From the NCBI GenBank assembly GCA_947568835.1, contig OX387605.1:5580001-5644000 (forward strand): 64,000 nt of DNA, in the 5' to 3' direction. This document shows positions 10,643-22,837 of the stretch, in pieces. The stretch is from Protonemura montana (taxonomy: Eukaryota > Arthropoda > Insecta > Plecoptera > Nemouridae). The position numbers and the translations under genes are program-made. The notes below the pieces were generated by a model, which was not told the DNA's origin, did no database searches, and saw nothing but the letters and a program-made list of their open reading frames with translations. Each line of letters begins with the position of its first letter. Position 1 is the first letter of the stretch.

Positions 10643-13600
10643 CAAAGGTGTTGAAGGTTCCAAACACTTCACTGGCTGTCGGTGTCGGCGATATGTTGAG
10701 CAAATCTCAGCGACTGCTGTTGGGCCTTTTCATCCTCTTATTAGTTGACATTATCTGGGTTTCATCGTCTGAACTAACCAAAGTAGGTGCCTTTAAATCC
10801 AAAATATTAAATAATTGTTGTCTTGAAACTGTAAAAGCAACCAACTTGTGTTTGTTCCTTTGGTCTGATCTTACTTGTCCTGTAGACCCAACGTTTGTGT
10901 TTTGTTGCAGTACATCTATCGAAATGCAGAATTTGAGAAACCATTTTTTAGTACATATGTCAAGACCTCTATGTTCACAATCTACCTTTTGGGAATATGT
11001 TTTTGGCCTCCTTGGAGGGACCAATGCAACAAACCTGCCAATTACACTGTACGTAGCTAGTTTAAGCATTGATAAATTTGCTAGATGAATCCAAAGAGTA
11101 TTTTTATAAAAGAGTAATGTTTTATTAAATGTGTTTCAGTTCATTGACCCAAATGGTGACGATGAAAATTTCTATGCTGATGCCAACACTAGTCTGGTAA
11201 TGATAGATTCCTAATCATGACTGTATTCCTTATCAGTTTTACACATTACATTCTGCTACCAATTAGTCCAGCATGACTCATGCGACTTCTAAGTAACTGT
11301 ACCTTACTTAATAGCTAACCTTTCGACAGAGCGATCCAACGTTTGTTCCAATCAAAATGCCCGAGCGACTCGGAAAGAGTTCAGGTACAGAGAGTGACGA
11401 TTCCTCCATTCGTTCCGTGCGATTCAGCAAACTGGCAGAGGTGTGTAGGAAAAATGTGCAACTGTAGAATTTGTTAAAGGTTAACTTAAAAGAGCACTTG
11501 CTCTTATTGCTCCTGGCCTGAACATATGTGTGTTTTGTGCTCGTTTTGAGACAGTATTGTGTCACTCAGGTTCGGCACATGTCGGAGACAGATGCAACAG
11601 AAGCATTGCTAGCGCGACTATCATACCAGGCGAGCGTTCGCGCCGGAGAGGCGGCTCGCAGAGCAGCCAGCAAGTTTCCCGTGCGCCGCGTTGCCAAGAT
11701 TGCGCTTATGTTCTGCATTCTGGTAAAAATTCTCTCCTCGGCAATGCCTACTAATTCGCTTGTTACGAGTGGGCATTGTTGATTTTTATATTAGATACAT
11801 TTAGGATGCCGAGGCATTGCCATTTTTTAAAAATCATGTCAACTAATGACATGTCTTGACATGCCATTATTGGCATTGCAAGAAATTGCAAGGTGCAAAA
11901 CAATGGGAAAAAGTCTCAAATTTTCTAAATGCAGTTTTTTTTTAACTAGTTCAAACTATCTGTGGCTAGTTCAAAAGATAAGTAAAAATACACTCATTTT
12001 AGTCTAAATTTAATATAAGTCTGGGTTGTGATTTTTTTTTGCATCTGGTAATTTGGACCATGATTATGAGGCAACTAAAATATCTGCCATAAGTTGTGAG
12101 ATAACATGAGAGCTTTCTATGGAGAATTTTCTAGAAAATAACACTTTCACTGAAAGCCAAAATGTTGTCATGCTAAGGAGCCACTGCTTTATCATTTTTT
12201 ACATCAATGTTACTTAAATTGACCTTGATATTGATAACAGGAAGTTCATTATACAATCACTGGGTTATCTTGTGATTCCAAGAAAGAAAAGCGTAGTTAC
12301 TTTTAATTAGGAATCAATTATCATTGTTAACGTTGCAACTTACGAGAGTGGTAACTTCTACTGTAGGAGCTGATGCTTTGCTTTCTATTCTGCCATGCTT
12401 GTGATCGTTAACATTAAATGAACCTATCTCTAATTAGGTAGACTCTTGCGTCATAATTAATATTCTTGGTAGGGCTGTTCTGCGTGCCATTAAGATCTCG
12501 TTTTAAATTTCTTTGTTGCGCTCATATGCCTAGTTAGAGCTACAGGGCTGGTCAAACAATCTGACAACACGTACCACAGGTTCCCACTACATTATAATAT
12601 CAATAAATGTATGTCTATCATTGAGGTGGGCATAAATTAAAATAAATTGAGGATAAACCAGTCTCAAATGCAAGTCATTTACCACAAAATTTAATTTCTT
12701 AACTTTATAAAGACAGAGACTCTATCAAGTAGCATTGAGTGCGAACGTTTCTGTGGTATAGTAGTTGATCGGTCGGTATTTTCTTCCGAAGACAATTTTT
12801 TTATTATATATAAATATAATATAATAATAATTATCAGTTTATTTCACAATTGGCCAGTTGGCATGAGAATTGGCATGATTTACATAACATACATTATTAT
12901 AATATACTGTAAAATATAAGATAGATATAAGTCAATAAAATAAATAGTTTACAGAGAATACTTTGAGATCCATCAATTTTAGTCATTTTTATACTCCATA
13001 AATATGTCAGTAGTGTAAAAAGCATTGGCTAGTAACAAAATTTTTACTCGTGATTTGAAATTTGCGTTAAAGTTACCAATTTCTTCATTGATGTTTTCAT
13101 TTTTGTACATTTTGAGTGCTTTATTTTAAAATCTAGTTCTTACTAAAATCGGGTCGGTATTAAGATTTTTAGAAAAGCATTTGTTCTGTATTAAAAAAAT
13201 GTATTTCTAGTTTCGTGTGCATGTATTTCCTGGGTGCGCATTAGCTCAATAATTCCAACGATAACGACTAATGAACCTTTATCGGTGCCGTGCAGTGGTT
13301 CGTGGCGAACTACACATTCCAGATAGCGCTGGCGGACACGGAGGCAGGGATGGTCAGTGCCTTGTCGTCAACGTCGAGCCTGTTCACACTGGTGTTTGCC
13401 GCACTTTTCCCGTCAATCGCTGGTGACCGCTTCACGCTGTCTAAGCTGCTGGCCGTCAGTGTCAGCATCGGTGGCTTGGTGAGTGCATTAACCAAGAGTC
13501 GGGTCAGTGAATTTGTTCTATGTCTGCTCTGTGGGCCTCCCTGAAGGTTGGAGTGTGTTTGGGGTGCTTAGCATGCCAGTGCCTGTGGCACTCTGAAAAT

Positions 13601-14481
13601 CTAATAGAAAGTTTAAAGCCAAAGGGTCTGAATCCTTACGGTATGTCACAAAATTAAATACCTACTCAGTCCATGAGGAAAAGCACTCAAAAAAAGTTCC
13701 TTCTTTGACATCAGTTTTCTTCCTTACCCTCTGAACTATCCGTACTAAATAAATACTATTAAAAACTATCTTTACTGATGCTGTGAGAGTGTCATATTTT
13801 TTTGCTGTAATATTTTACGGCTCTAACATTTATGAGCTATTGTGCTATTTAGAAATGCTTTGTACTCTGTCGGGGTACAATTAAATTGTTTTGGCATTTT
13901 TTGATGAATGCTTTGGTGTTTTCTATTACACGACTAGCGCAATGTTGCAAACTCAATGCATGATTTTAATTTGATCTAGCAAATTTATGTTGTTAAACTC
14001 AGATAATCACCATGTTTAAAATTGCAAATTGATCAAACAGATAATGTTTCTGAAATTATCTGATCCTCAAATCTGCTCCTAGTAGGAGGTTGCTTTTCAT
14101 TTTGTATCAACGTGAACTATCTCAGACTCGAAGTATAATTGCTACTTTTGCTTGCAGGTAGCAGTATGTCTGTCTGACCTGCAGTTTGAGCTGCAAATTC
14201 CTACGGGGGCCATTCTCTCAATTGTGAGCGCGTTCTTTTATGCCCTGTACATCGTCTTCTTGAGGAGGAAAGTTGACCACGAAGACAAGATGGATCTACC
14301 CATGTTTTTTGGTATGTTTATTTAATAGCTGTAAACGAGGATGTAATATACTTTGAGAATACACTGATGTAGATCATGGCTCGTTTCACTAAGTTACCAC
14401 TAAGTATTCTGGTTGCCAGTGGCCTGTGGTGGGGCTAGAACTTAACTATGCTCTTTAAAAAAACTTAACCTCTATAGGTTA

Positions 14482-14520
<39 letters not shown>

Positions 14521-17500
14521 AGCCGCTGCAGGGCAGTTTCAGTGTCATCCATGCAATCCTACCCAAAACGGCACCGACCAATGACTGACTGCATGCGGCA
14601 AGCTACCTTGTGGCGCCAGAGGAAATCTAAGCGAGAGCGGGAAGCTATTTGAATCATTTCACAGAACACTGCTGCCGACTCATGTATGCTGGCCGCTAGA
14701 GAGCTAAATGCTACTGGGCCAGAGCACACCATGACGCAAAGCTAGAGCTAGAGGAGCGAGGGCGAGTGAGAAGGAACGAGTGAGAGGGAAGTACCCTCCT
14801 CCTCTCCGCTCACGCAGTGATAGCATGTATAGCGCCATACGACCGGCTCGCTGCTGAGTGCGCATTTAACAATATAGTAAAAGTTTAAAACATCGGTCCG
14901 AATCTTTTTTCCCTGCCAAACTTTTAAATGTTGACCGTAAATGATAGATCATAAAAATAACCCACTTGGTGATTCCCTCAGGGCATGAGACGCATGCCCC
15001 GCATACCCTGGCCACACGCCCCTGCTGGTTGCTTACCAAAACTACAGTCTCAGAATAAAAATCCGTTGTATAGGCACACCAGTGTTGTGTTCTGGGCGTT
15101 TTGCAAGCTGTAAACATTTCTGCTTAGTGCCACTTTCAATTTTCCTGGAAGCCCACTGCAAAGTAGTAAATAAGATCTAGCAAAAAAAATGGAGCGTGTT
15201 CCGTATTGCAATTACTGCTTGAGAAAAACATATTAACCATCATAAGTTCCTGCTGCAATCAGCGCACAAAGTGGAATTGTCATTAAAACTATCCAACCGG
15301 GATTTGGACCAAACTTAATCTGATCTTGACAAAAATTTAAGTAAAGACATGTTAGATCTTAAAAATGTTGGATAAACACGTACTTTAGCAGCGTCTATTA
15401 AAATGCTTAAAAATTAGCTTGGGAAAAAAGTGATTTTAAATCAATTGAAACTTTTATCAAAGTTGAGTACCATAACAAGCATTGTCTTGTATTGTATTGT
15501 ATTTTTATTTTCTTCCACGATTGATTACGTATTTGGTAACATTTAGAAAGTCAGGTACTTAAAAGATGCATAGACGTAAAAGATGAAGATACAGATACAT
15601 AAAATACACATTTTATTCTTTGTGTTTTAAAAAGGCCTAAACAGAATAAAAACAATTTCTTAATACATATTCTTTCATTGCATTCTTAAAAGCCAGACCA
15701 CCTTTACGTTTTATTAATTCTGGTAACCTGTTAAAAATTTTGCCCCCATATCGGTCTGCCCTCTGGACCATTTAACTGTTATATGAGCATTTTGTCTCAA
15801 GTCCTTTTTATTTCTTAAATCATGGCCTTGCACATCGTCAATAGATTGCAAATTGTTACAATTTTGTCAATTATAAAATGTATTGTATATAAATATGGTA
15901 AAGTTAAAATTTCCAGTTTTTTTTTTTTAAACGTTACGCATGAATCTTTATAGTAAAATTCAGCACATGGATCCCGACTCGCCTTCATCATAAATCTTAC
16001 CGCTCTTTTCTGCAATTTAAAAAGTCTTTTTGTTAATATGATTACTATTAATACCTGAGTCTTAGCTTGACCAATTTGCACCCATACTTTGAAATTATGT
16101 ACACAGAAAGTTACATGTGCATGAAGTTAGATGCACTTGCGTTCTGCACCTACGAGTTGTATAATAGGATTGTTTTGTTTGACTTTCGTAGGTTTCGTCG
16201 GCCTGTTCAATCTGCTGCTGCTGTGGCCGCTATTCTTCCTGTTCCATTTCATCCAGTGGGAGTCGTTTGAGTGGCCCACCAAGCACCAGTGGGCGTTCCT
16301 GTTGGTCAACGGACTCGTGGGCACCGTTCTTTCTGAAGTCCTCTGGTTATGGTTCGTAAACAAACTTTAATCTCAAATCATAATAATCAGCTAGATGCAC
16401 TTTAGAAAGTATAATGGAATATTTTGCTCTAACTTGTAAGCAACCACATGCAATCTTGTGAATGTAATCTTTATTTTCAATTCTGTTGATTCTTACTGTG
16501 CAATTTGGCTTTTGGCTGGATGTACATTGCTGCCCTATTGGAGTTGCTAGCAATCCTTGCACTATATTACAAATATACTGCACAGATATTGCTAGTATAT
16601 TTTCCACTATGACACAATACTATCATAATTTATCAATACAATACATAATGACTTAATATCTCCAACAAAGCAATCGACAGGAGGAAAAATTAACGTATGT
16701 AGTTAAATAATTGCAAGAATTACAGCTAATTGCTTTAAATCTTCATAATCATGACGTTTAAATGCTGTAGAATGTTTTAAGAGACGTAGAACTATTTATT
16801 TTTGGCAAAACAGCTGAATACCACTGTTCATTTCTCTAAAAATAAGACAAGTTTCTTTGAATGTTGTAGTAATAATTAATAAACAATAATTCACAATAAT
16901 AATTGTCCTAAAATGACTTATTTAAAACAAGAATATGAATGCCATTGGAAACCGCTCCACTTGTCACACTGGTAACTACAATAACCGAAGGATTTATACT
17001 AGGTTCTTTGGCTACAATAGTCTTTTGTGTTACCATTTTTCAGGGGCTGCTTCCTGACTTCTTCACTGATCGCTACCATTGCGATCAGCCTGACAATCCC
17101 AATGACCATGCTGGCAGACGTACTGTTCAAACGGGTCGAGTACCCATCCATGTTCTACGTCGGCACGATACCCATGGTGCTGGCGTTCTTTGCCGTCACC
17201 CTGCTAGCACACTACGAGAACTGGGACCCTGTTCTAGAGGGCCTGCGCAAGTGCTACTCCATCCTCTTCAGGAGAGGCCGGCCCATCAGGTTAGTGCTTG
17301 TTTGCTTATGGATTGTTTCCATAGGTGAAGCCAGTGACCAGGCAGCAAAGTTTTTTGTATTGTTTATTATTAGATCAAATCTTTTTTTTTTAGTTTGTAT
17401 TCAAAAACTTTTAGACTCTTGGGCATTTAATCCATCCAAATGACTTGCACCAACTATTGCTGGAACATATTTCAGTACAGTTATATTTACAATACAATAC

Positions 17501-17888
17501 CTATCACAATTATATTCTTATTTGATCTTCTTTGAATTTGGGGAATTCACCCAAGTTCTTCAACAATCTGGAAATGCCATATACCGACTTGCGCTTATCC
17601 AGCACACAAACAAATCGTCGTAAAAATTGGGCATACGCAGGATTAAACTTTATTGTTGTCCAGGTAGAGGAGCAATATGCATCGGTACTTTTGGCTGATC
17701 ATAGATCGGTTTTTTTTATGCATGCTAACTTGGCCCCACGAACTTGACATATTATTAATTTCCCAGATTTCAAATGCTGGGAATATTTCTATATAGGAAA
17801 CTGACATTGATGTTTCAGAGTGATAGACATTGATGAAGATGAACAGACTGAATCTCTTATCGGAATATCCGGTGAGCACGAAGCATAG
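10639..17888 (+). CDS. SLC35F5: SLC35F5-like solute carrier (DMT/EamA superfamily membrane transporter)
   Basis: Ten exons, 10639-10782, 10911-11048, 11140-11196, 11330-11440, 11570-11722, 13296-13478, 14158-14311, 16192-16351, 17044-17289 and 17819-17888, splice in phase to 471 residues. Family hallmarks are [103 protein letters not shown] and [14 protein letters not shown], all close to vertebrate SLC35F5. About ten membrane segments are expected, with a soluble loop (exons 3-5) between the first pair and the EamA-like core. SLC35F5 is an orphan member of the nucleotide-sugar-transporter-like family; substrate and compartment are not established. A short acidic tail ends SGEHEA. Introns 5-7 carry LINE debris and a TA microsatellite. 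Confidence 0.95.
12840..13160 (-). mobile_element. Probable LINE 3'-end remnant in SLC35F5 intron 5
   Basis: On the minus strand a short frame reads [20 protein letters not shown], which has the shape of the extreme C-terminus of many non-LTR retrotransposon polyproteins (FK..LK..LL...FYS..E). It is followed by AT-rich 3' sequence ending in TAA-type simple repeats. No catalytic domain survives. Call rests on resemblance only. Confidence 0.4.
14485..14516. repeat. TA dinucleotide microsatellite in SLC35F5 intron 7
   Basis: A pure alternating TA run of about 32 bp. The ~350 bp that follow (14520-14870) are more GC-rich than the rest of the intron and may be another old repeat, which I could not assign. 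Confidence 0.9.
15482..16081 (-). mobile_element. Truncated non-LTR retrotransposon (LINE) in SLC35F5 intron 7
   Basis: The minus strand encodes [20 protein letters not shown], then after about 20 residues [16 protein letters not shown], then [15 protein letters not shown], then after a frameshift [20 protein letters not shown]. These are the successive motifs that follow the reverse transcriptase in Jockey/I/CR1-like elements (IQKRAVR; L.ILT.P.LY; TR.K; GGK.FN.LP..IK). The copy is 5' truncated and frame-disrupted. It ends in a short AATAC-type repeat (about 15484-15505) serving as the 3' tail. Confidence 0.75.
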
Positions 17889-19940
17889 AGGCTGCGCGAT
17901 GAACACTCCCTAGTTCTCCATTACCGCAGTTGTATGCACAGGGAATCGTCTACCATATGCGGTACGTGAATGTTCCGAAGAATAGCCTGACCATAGGTAC
18001 ACACTATAAACCACACTCCACTTATTTTAAATTACTTAAAAAAAATATGGACTAGAATGTACTAGGTAAATATACAGACATTCTTATTTTCTAAAGTAGA
18101 AGGCTTTACTTTATGTCCGGAAATTGCGAGGGCTGTGAATTGTGGCAAGTCACAGATGACCGAGGCATGGTAGTGTACTCCACTTTTCTATTTAAATAAT
18201 TAATTGTGAAACTAGGCACATGAGGTATGGTATGTAAACTCTAATGTAGATAGCGATCTCGTGGACTGGATCTGAGCTAACGCTGACTTTCAATATCTCC
18301 AAAACTTGTTGCTAAAAAAAAACATCATGTGTACTGGCGATGCCTTCTGAGTTAACCCTGGCCGACGATACGAGAGATATTTTTGTTAGTCGCTAGTTGA
18401 GGTACTATGGTACGTCTGTGAATCCCCATTCCATTGGTCTCGTGTGCAGCTCACAAGTTTACAAGTTGATGAAGATTTTACAAACTTCCGATCGATCAGC
18501 AATCTCAATTTTTAGTTGTTGTTATAATTGATTGTGAAGTGTTCATTATTTGCTTTACAGCATATTACTGTTGTTTGTCTGCATATTATTAATACTTTCA
18601 AAAAACCCATGAGTCTGTAATATTTATGGGGCAATATACTGGAATTTCAAAAGGGTTATTAAATACTTATTTTCACTGAGTTATCTGTTCCATAATTGTG
18701 CAGCAGGTAATTTGTTTTATTATCATGGGTAAAAAATAAATATTTTATGGTTAAAGTAATATTGTAAACAAATTGTAGCTTTGCTACAATGTCTTCTTTG
18801 CACACAAAATCTTGCCATAATTGCCGGAAACCATTTTATATGCATAGACAGCTAATTCGGATTCTTACCTATTTGTAACATTTACTTACTACCTACTTGG
18901 TGCAATTCAGGGTGGTAATGGTTGTAGTATTTTATCTCATGTTTTGTTTGTAAACTACATATTGTTTGTTACAACTTTATAGAACTAACTCCTCATTTAA
19001 CAACCGAGGAAACGTTCTAAGGAAACAACATACTACATGTTGATATTTAAATTTGAAAGCTATGTGAATCATATTCTATATCGGTAAAACACTTGCGCAG
19101 CCTCAAATTGCAATGATCACGACAGTTTTGCAAACAAAACTAACTGCCAGCTTAGCCATGTTGTCTGGCCTGCAGATTATTGGCAGTAAAGTAATAGGAG
19201 CACCTTGGAGACTAGCGTTTTTATTTACTGACTGTACATTTTGTTACACAGCAAAGCACAAATGGTATTCATAATTTTTAAGTCGGTGAATTGAAATAGG
19301 AAATGCTATTTTTATCATTCTAATGTTGTTTCTGTTCAATTATTAATAATTTATTGTCTATCTAGTCAATAGATTTATATAGATGGACAACCTAGTCCTA
19401 TACCACAAACATTTATTTTGTTATTCTAGAAATTCTGGCATCCAATAAAATTGTAGCCAAATTGAGAAAATGCATTTTAATGCAATAAATAATAAACGAA
19501 TGTGATTTCGATAAGCATATTATTTTACACTCCCTGTAATGATTTCCGATTTCCCCTGTCTGAGAACATGTCAACGGGGTTCAGACAGGTAACTGAGATT
19601 TCGTCGACTTCCAGCCGATGGCGGTCCACGAAGAACGTCACGTACTTCTTCTGCATCTTGCCTTAAATGTAGAATAACACAAGGGTCTGTGATTTGTATT
19701 TCTATATTAGGATTGGAAATTGGGGTTACATAGAGTGGCATAGGAGAAGAATTTAAATGTAAGTTGCCTGCACTCTCCTGTTTTCTCGTCAGGTCCAAAC
19801 TGAGGAAGTTTCAAGTTGTAGAACACGTTTTACTGGACAATTATTCGGTTAACGCAAATTCTGAATCGTGTTTTTTGCCTGTGTCCGTTGAGAAAACTGC
19901 GTCGTTAAACCAGAATGAAATTAATTTGCCTAAAAACACG
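17889..19940. other. Downstream of SLC35F5: probable long 3' UTR then non-coding DNA
   Basis: No further splice-consistent coding exon is seen. Possible poly(A) signals occur near 18735 and at about 19443-19492. A 75-codon minus-strand frame (19571-19798) has no recognised relatives and no supporting splice sites. Confidence 0.4.
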
Positions 19941-19949
19941 TAGGCAACC

Positions 19950-20300
19950 CATGTATGAATACCACGGGACTGTCTATACGTAAGGCGCCGCCCAGCTGAC
20001 AAATGAGTATTGTCGTATGTGACGTCACACCACGTGCTCGAGAGTCGAGCTAAAACCGTCAAAAACTTGCTCTGAAACTGCCTTTAAGTACCAGGCGCCC
20101 AGCCGCCAAAAGAGTATCGCATAAATTGCTGTGCATGTGACGTCACACCACGTGCTCGATCGACCCCCGCCTCTTGCTATCGACTGACTGAAGCTCGGCT
20201 CCCATTGGCTGACCGGTTTTCGACGGCCATCGAAGTGATAACAGCAATGGCGGCTGCGACTGCGACCGCTATCATGCCGGTCAAACACAACGTTCCCAGC
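19950..20300 (+). repeat. Two partial copies of a CRE/E-box/CCAAT promoter-like repeat
   Basis: A first partial copy (about 19950-20045) holds TGACGTCA followed by CACGTG. A second (about 20080-20300) repeats this at 20137-20154 and continues through CTCGATCGACCCCCGCC, GGCTCCCATTGGCTGACCGG (inverted CCAAT) and a CAATGGCGGC word. The same order appears in the large inverted arms at 29085-29575 and 32735-33222 and in a half copy at 33318-33400. This looks like the internal promoter of a retroelement, but no coding part is attached here. Confidence 0.7.
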
Positions 20301-20372
20301 GCGTATTTACTAGAAAGTGGACATGAAAGCCAGCGCGATTCGATTTATTCAACACAGTGCATTTAACAGGTA

Positions 20373-21487
20373 GGGGAGACTGGGGCTAGTTTTTACAATT
20401 TCAACGTTTGATTTTTTTGTGGACATTTAACAAAATTTTCATGGATTTTAAATTTGGCAATGTATTTGCACATCTTTTGACTAATAGAAATATTTTTTAT
20501 AACATTGATAATTTTTTTAATAGACACGTGATAACGTAAAATTTGCCTGATTGTAAAGTCAGGGGCTAGTTGTTACAGTACCTAGTTAATAGGGAAAAAA
20601 CAAAAATGAGCTGATTATAAATAATGTTTAATAGATAATGAATATGAGGGTTTGTTTTTTAAGTGAAATGTTATATTTACTGAAATAACTTTCAACTGTA
20701 TCATTCGCTTACATGCAATCTACACAAATATATTCTGGTATGAATACAATACACTTCACATGCACCCAAGTCGAACACTGAATGCACTGAGTCCTGTCTA
20801 GTTCTGCGGGGCCTGATTTGGAAAAGAGTTGAGAACAGACAAAACAAACGCAGTCTTCGTCGTCCTCCTCCGGAGGAGAGTTCTCGTTGACGTCCGTTGG
20901 CGCTTTTCGCTTCTTATCTCATATTATGTCAATATGTCATCTTCCTCCTATTAATTCGCATTTTATAACCTGGAAATCTAATGGAAACAATCATATTATA
21001 TTTTGTACAAACGGAATATAAAACCCAAAAAATAAATCCAGCGTAAAATAGAAAAGGCAGTGTCCCATAATCGCACATCATATCCAGACCCACACAAAAA
21101 ATGAACTGTAACAACTAGCCCCAGTAGCACTTCAAGTACATTAGTGCTATTATTTCACGACCTATTTGAATATCAGCACGGAAATAACTATTGGCATTAC
21201 AAGAAAATGTGGGGCTAACAGGTAACACAACTCATTTGGGGATTGCATTAAAATTAAACAGCGGGGAAGGAAAAAAGAAAAAAATTATATCTTGCCTCGT
21301 GGTGTTCAAATCGTTTTATCTCCAATTATTTCCGTACTTCGGCGCTTCGGACTAGTTTTGCAGTTTCAGACTGACGAGCGACCTTATAGCTAACACTGAT
21401 ATTAATGACACCACGATATTTCAAATCCCCTATTTTTAAAGTCGATTGTAACAACTTGCCCCTGTAACAACTAGCCCCAGTCTCCCC
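20373..21487. mobile_element. Pogo-like DNA transposon, internally deleted, with TA target duplication
   Basis: Terminal inverted repeats begin GGGGAGACTGGGGCTAGTT at 20373 and, reversed, at 21487; about 24 of 25 outer bases match. Both ends are flanked by TA (20371-20372 and 21488-21489), the duplication of Tc1/mariner/pogo elements. Subterminal GGGGCTAGTTGTTACA-like words are repeated near the ends. Inside, the minus strand still encodes a PHD-like finger (20709-20918), so this is a shortened derivative of a coding element rather than a pure MITE. Confidence 0.8.
20709..20918 (-). pseudogene. C-terminal remnant of a pogo-type transposase: PHD-like zinc finger
   Basis: A 69-residue open stretch ends in a stop at 20709-20711. 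After an acidic PPEEDDEDC run it reads C-F-V-C, then TQCIQCSTWVHVKC, then YICVDCM. This gives C-x2-C ... C-x2-C-x4-H-x2-C ... C-x2-C spacing, the pattern of PHD-like fingers at the end of many insect pogo/Tigger-type transposases. The DDE core is missing. The remnant at 23274-23470 has the same module. Confidence 0.7.
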
Positions 21488-21538
21488 TACACTATGAAAA
21501 CAGAAATATCACTTTTTAGTTTTTAGGTCCTTTTTAGG

Positions 21539-22064
21539 CAGTGGTGTAGTCCTACATTTTTTTGTTGGGGTATACGCTGGGTTATCAGGCTGTGAGTTCC
21601 AAATGCCGTGGTCATCACTAGGTTAGGTACTGGGGGGGGGGAGGGGGGGGGGGGGGGGGTATTCTTTACCTATAACTATTCACTAGTTATAGTTCACAGA
21701 TAGCTCATTCTTATCAACACTAAAACTACTACTTGGTGTTGGGGTAGCTGCAATCGCGCTTTCCTCGGGTGGGTTGAATGAGTACGTTGACTGCTTGGAA
21801 AAACCATTGCATACCCATCCAGATCATACGAACCGCTACTATACACGGACTACCCACTTTTCGGAATAAACTTTGCTTTTCGAGTTTTTGTAGTGCAGGT
21901 TGTAGGGAGATTAAGAATTGTCGTTGCAAAACGCACTTTAAAGTTTTGCAAAGAGTATTTATTGGGCGTATACCCTGTATATTTTTTTTTTGGGTATACG
22001 CTCGGTGTCAAATTTTTTTTGGGTATACGGCGTACACCCGCGTATACCCTCGACTACTACACTG
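21539..22064. mobile_element. hAT-like MITE with 8-bp target duplication
   Basis: The element starts CAGTGGTGTAGTC and ends with the inverted equivalent GACTACTACACTG. It is flanked by TTTTTAGG (21531-21538) and CTTTTAGG (22065-22072), a 7-of-8 match to an 8-bp duplication. A CA-G-start inverted repeat plus 8-bp duplication is the hAT signature. Both subterminal regions repeat GGGTATACG words. No transposase is encoded. A 28-bp G-rich tract lies inside. Confidence 0.75.
21632..21659 (+). repeat. Poly-G tract
   Basis: A 28-bp run of G with a single A at 21642, capable of forming a G-quadruplex and prone to length errors in sequencing. It lies inside the hAT-like MITE. Confidence 0.9.
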
Positions 22065-22072
22065 CTTTTAGG

Positions 22073-22836
22073 ACCACAAGTCAATTACAACAGAGCAAGT
22101 CCGTCACTCACCACAACATTCATCCACGGCTCTGAACCACTTCACCAAACCAGAAATATCATAGTACAACATCGGAATTCAAGAAACAAAACTGGACAAA
22201 ATTAAATTGTTTTGAAATGTGATTTCAGTACGGTGGAATGAGGAATGAGTAGGTACAATATTGCATGAAAATAAATTAGTTGAGAGGAAAAGTGGAAAAG
22301 AATTCGATTTTTGGGAATTTCTTTGGCACCGAGGGTAAAAAGTGACAGGCCAGAGGGGCAGGATCCACTGGCAGTAAATTAGTCAGTATGATGGTCTGCT
22401 CCAGCTTGTATTATCATTGTTACAAATACGCACGTCGCTAGTTGTAAAATGAACTGGTTTCTGAAAATATTTCGCTACCTGCTGACCAGACATATTAGGC
22501 AACAAAAGTGTTCACTTTATTAGTAGTTTTTTTTTTGTTACAGCAGTAGCACAGAGGTAAATCGATTACTAGGCTATGGTAAAACTCACCAAAGAATCGC
22601 AACGCAAAATGCGTGATCTTGTGTTGTTTTGTGATCAGTAAAGCTGCGTTTAATGTAGTGACACACTTTTTTTCTGTTTATTTCCAGCGCCCTCAAATCT
22701 ATTTAATATAAAAATATTATTAATACATGACATTCAGCAACTATTAAGCGAAATAAAAGACCCTATGCAAAAATTTTAATTTATTGTTTAGGTAATAAAG
22801 TCAGTGAAATAAACTTTAAATGTGCGTGTGTAACTT
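22073..22836. other. Between two transposons, nothing recognised
   Basis: AT-rich DNA with no coding exon, RNA gene or clear repeat boundary that I can identify. Confidence 0.5.
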
Positions 22837-22837
22837 G

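Noticed and set aside
19571-19798. 75-residue minus-strand frame with Ser/Pro/Arg
   Set aside because: No splice sites, promoter or family resemblance; length is unremarkable for this composition.
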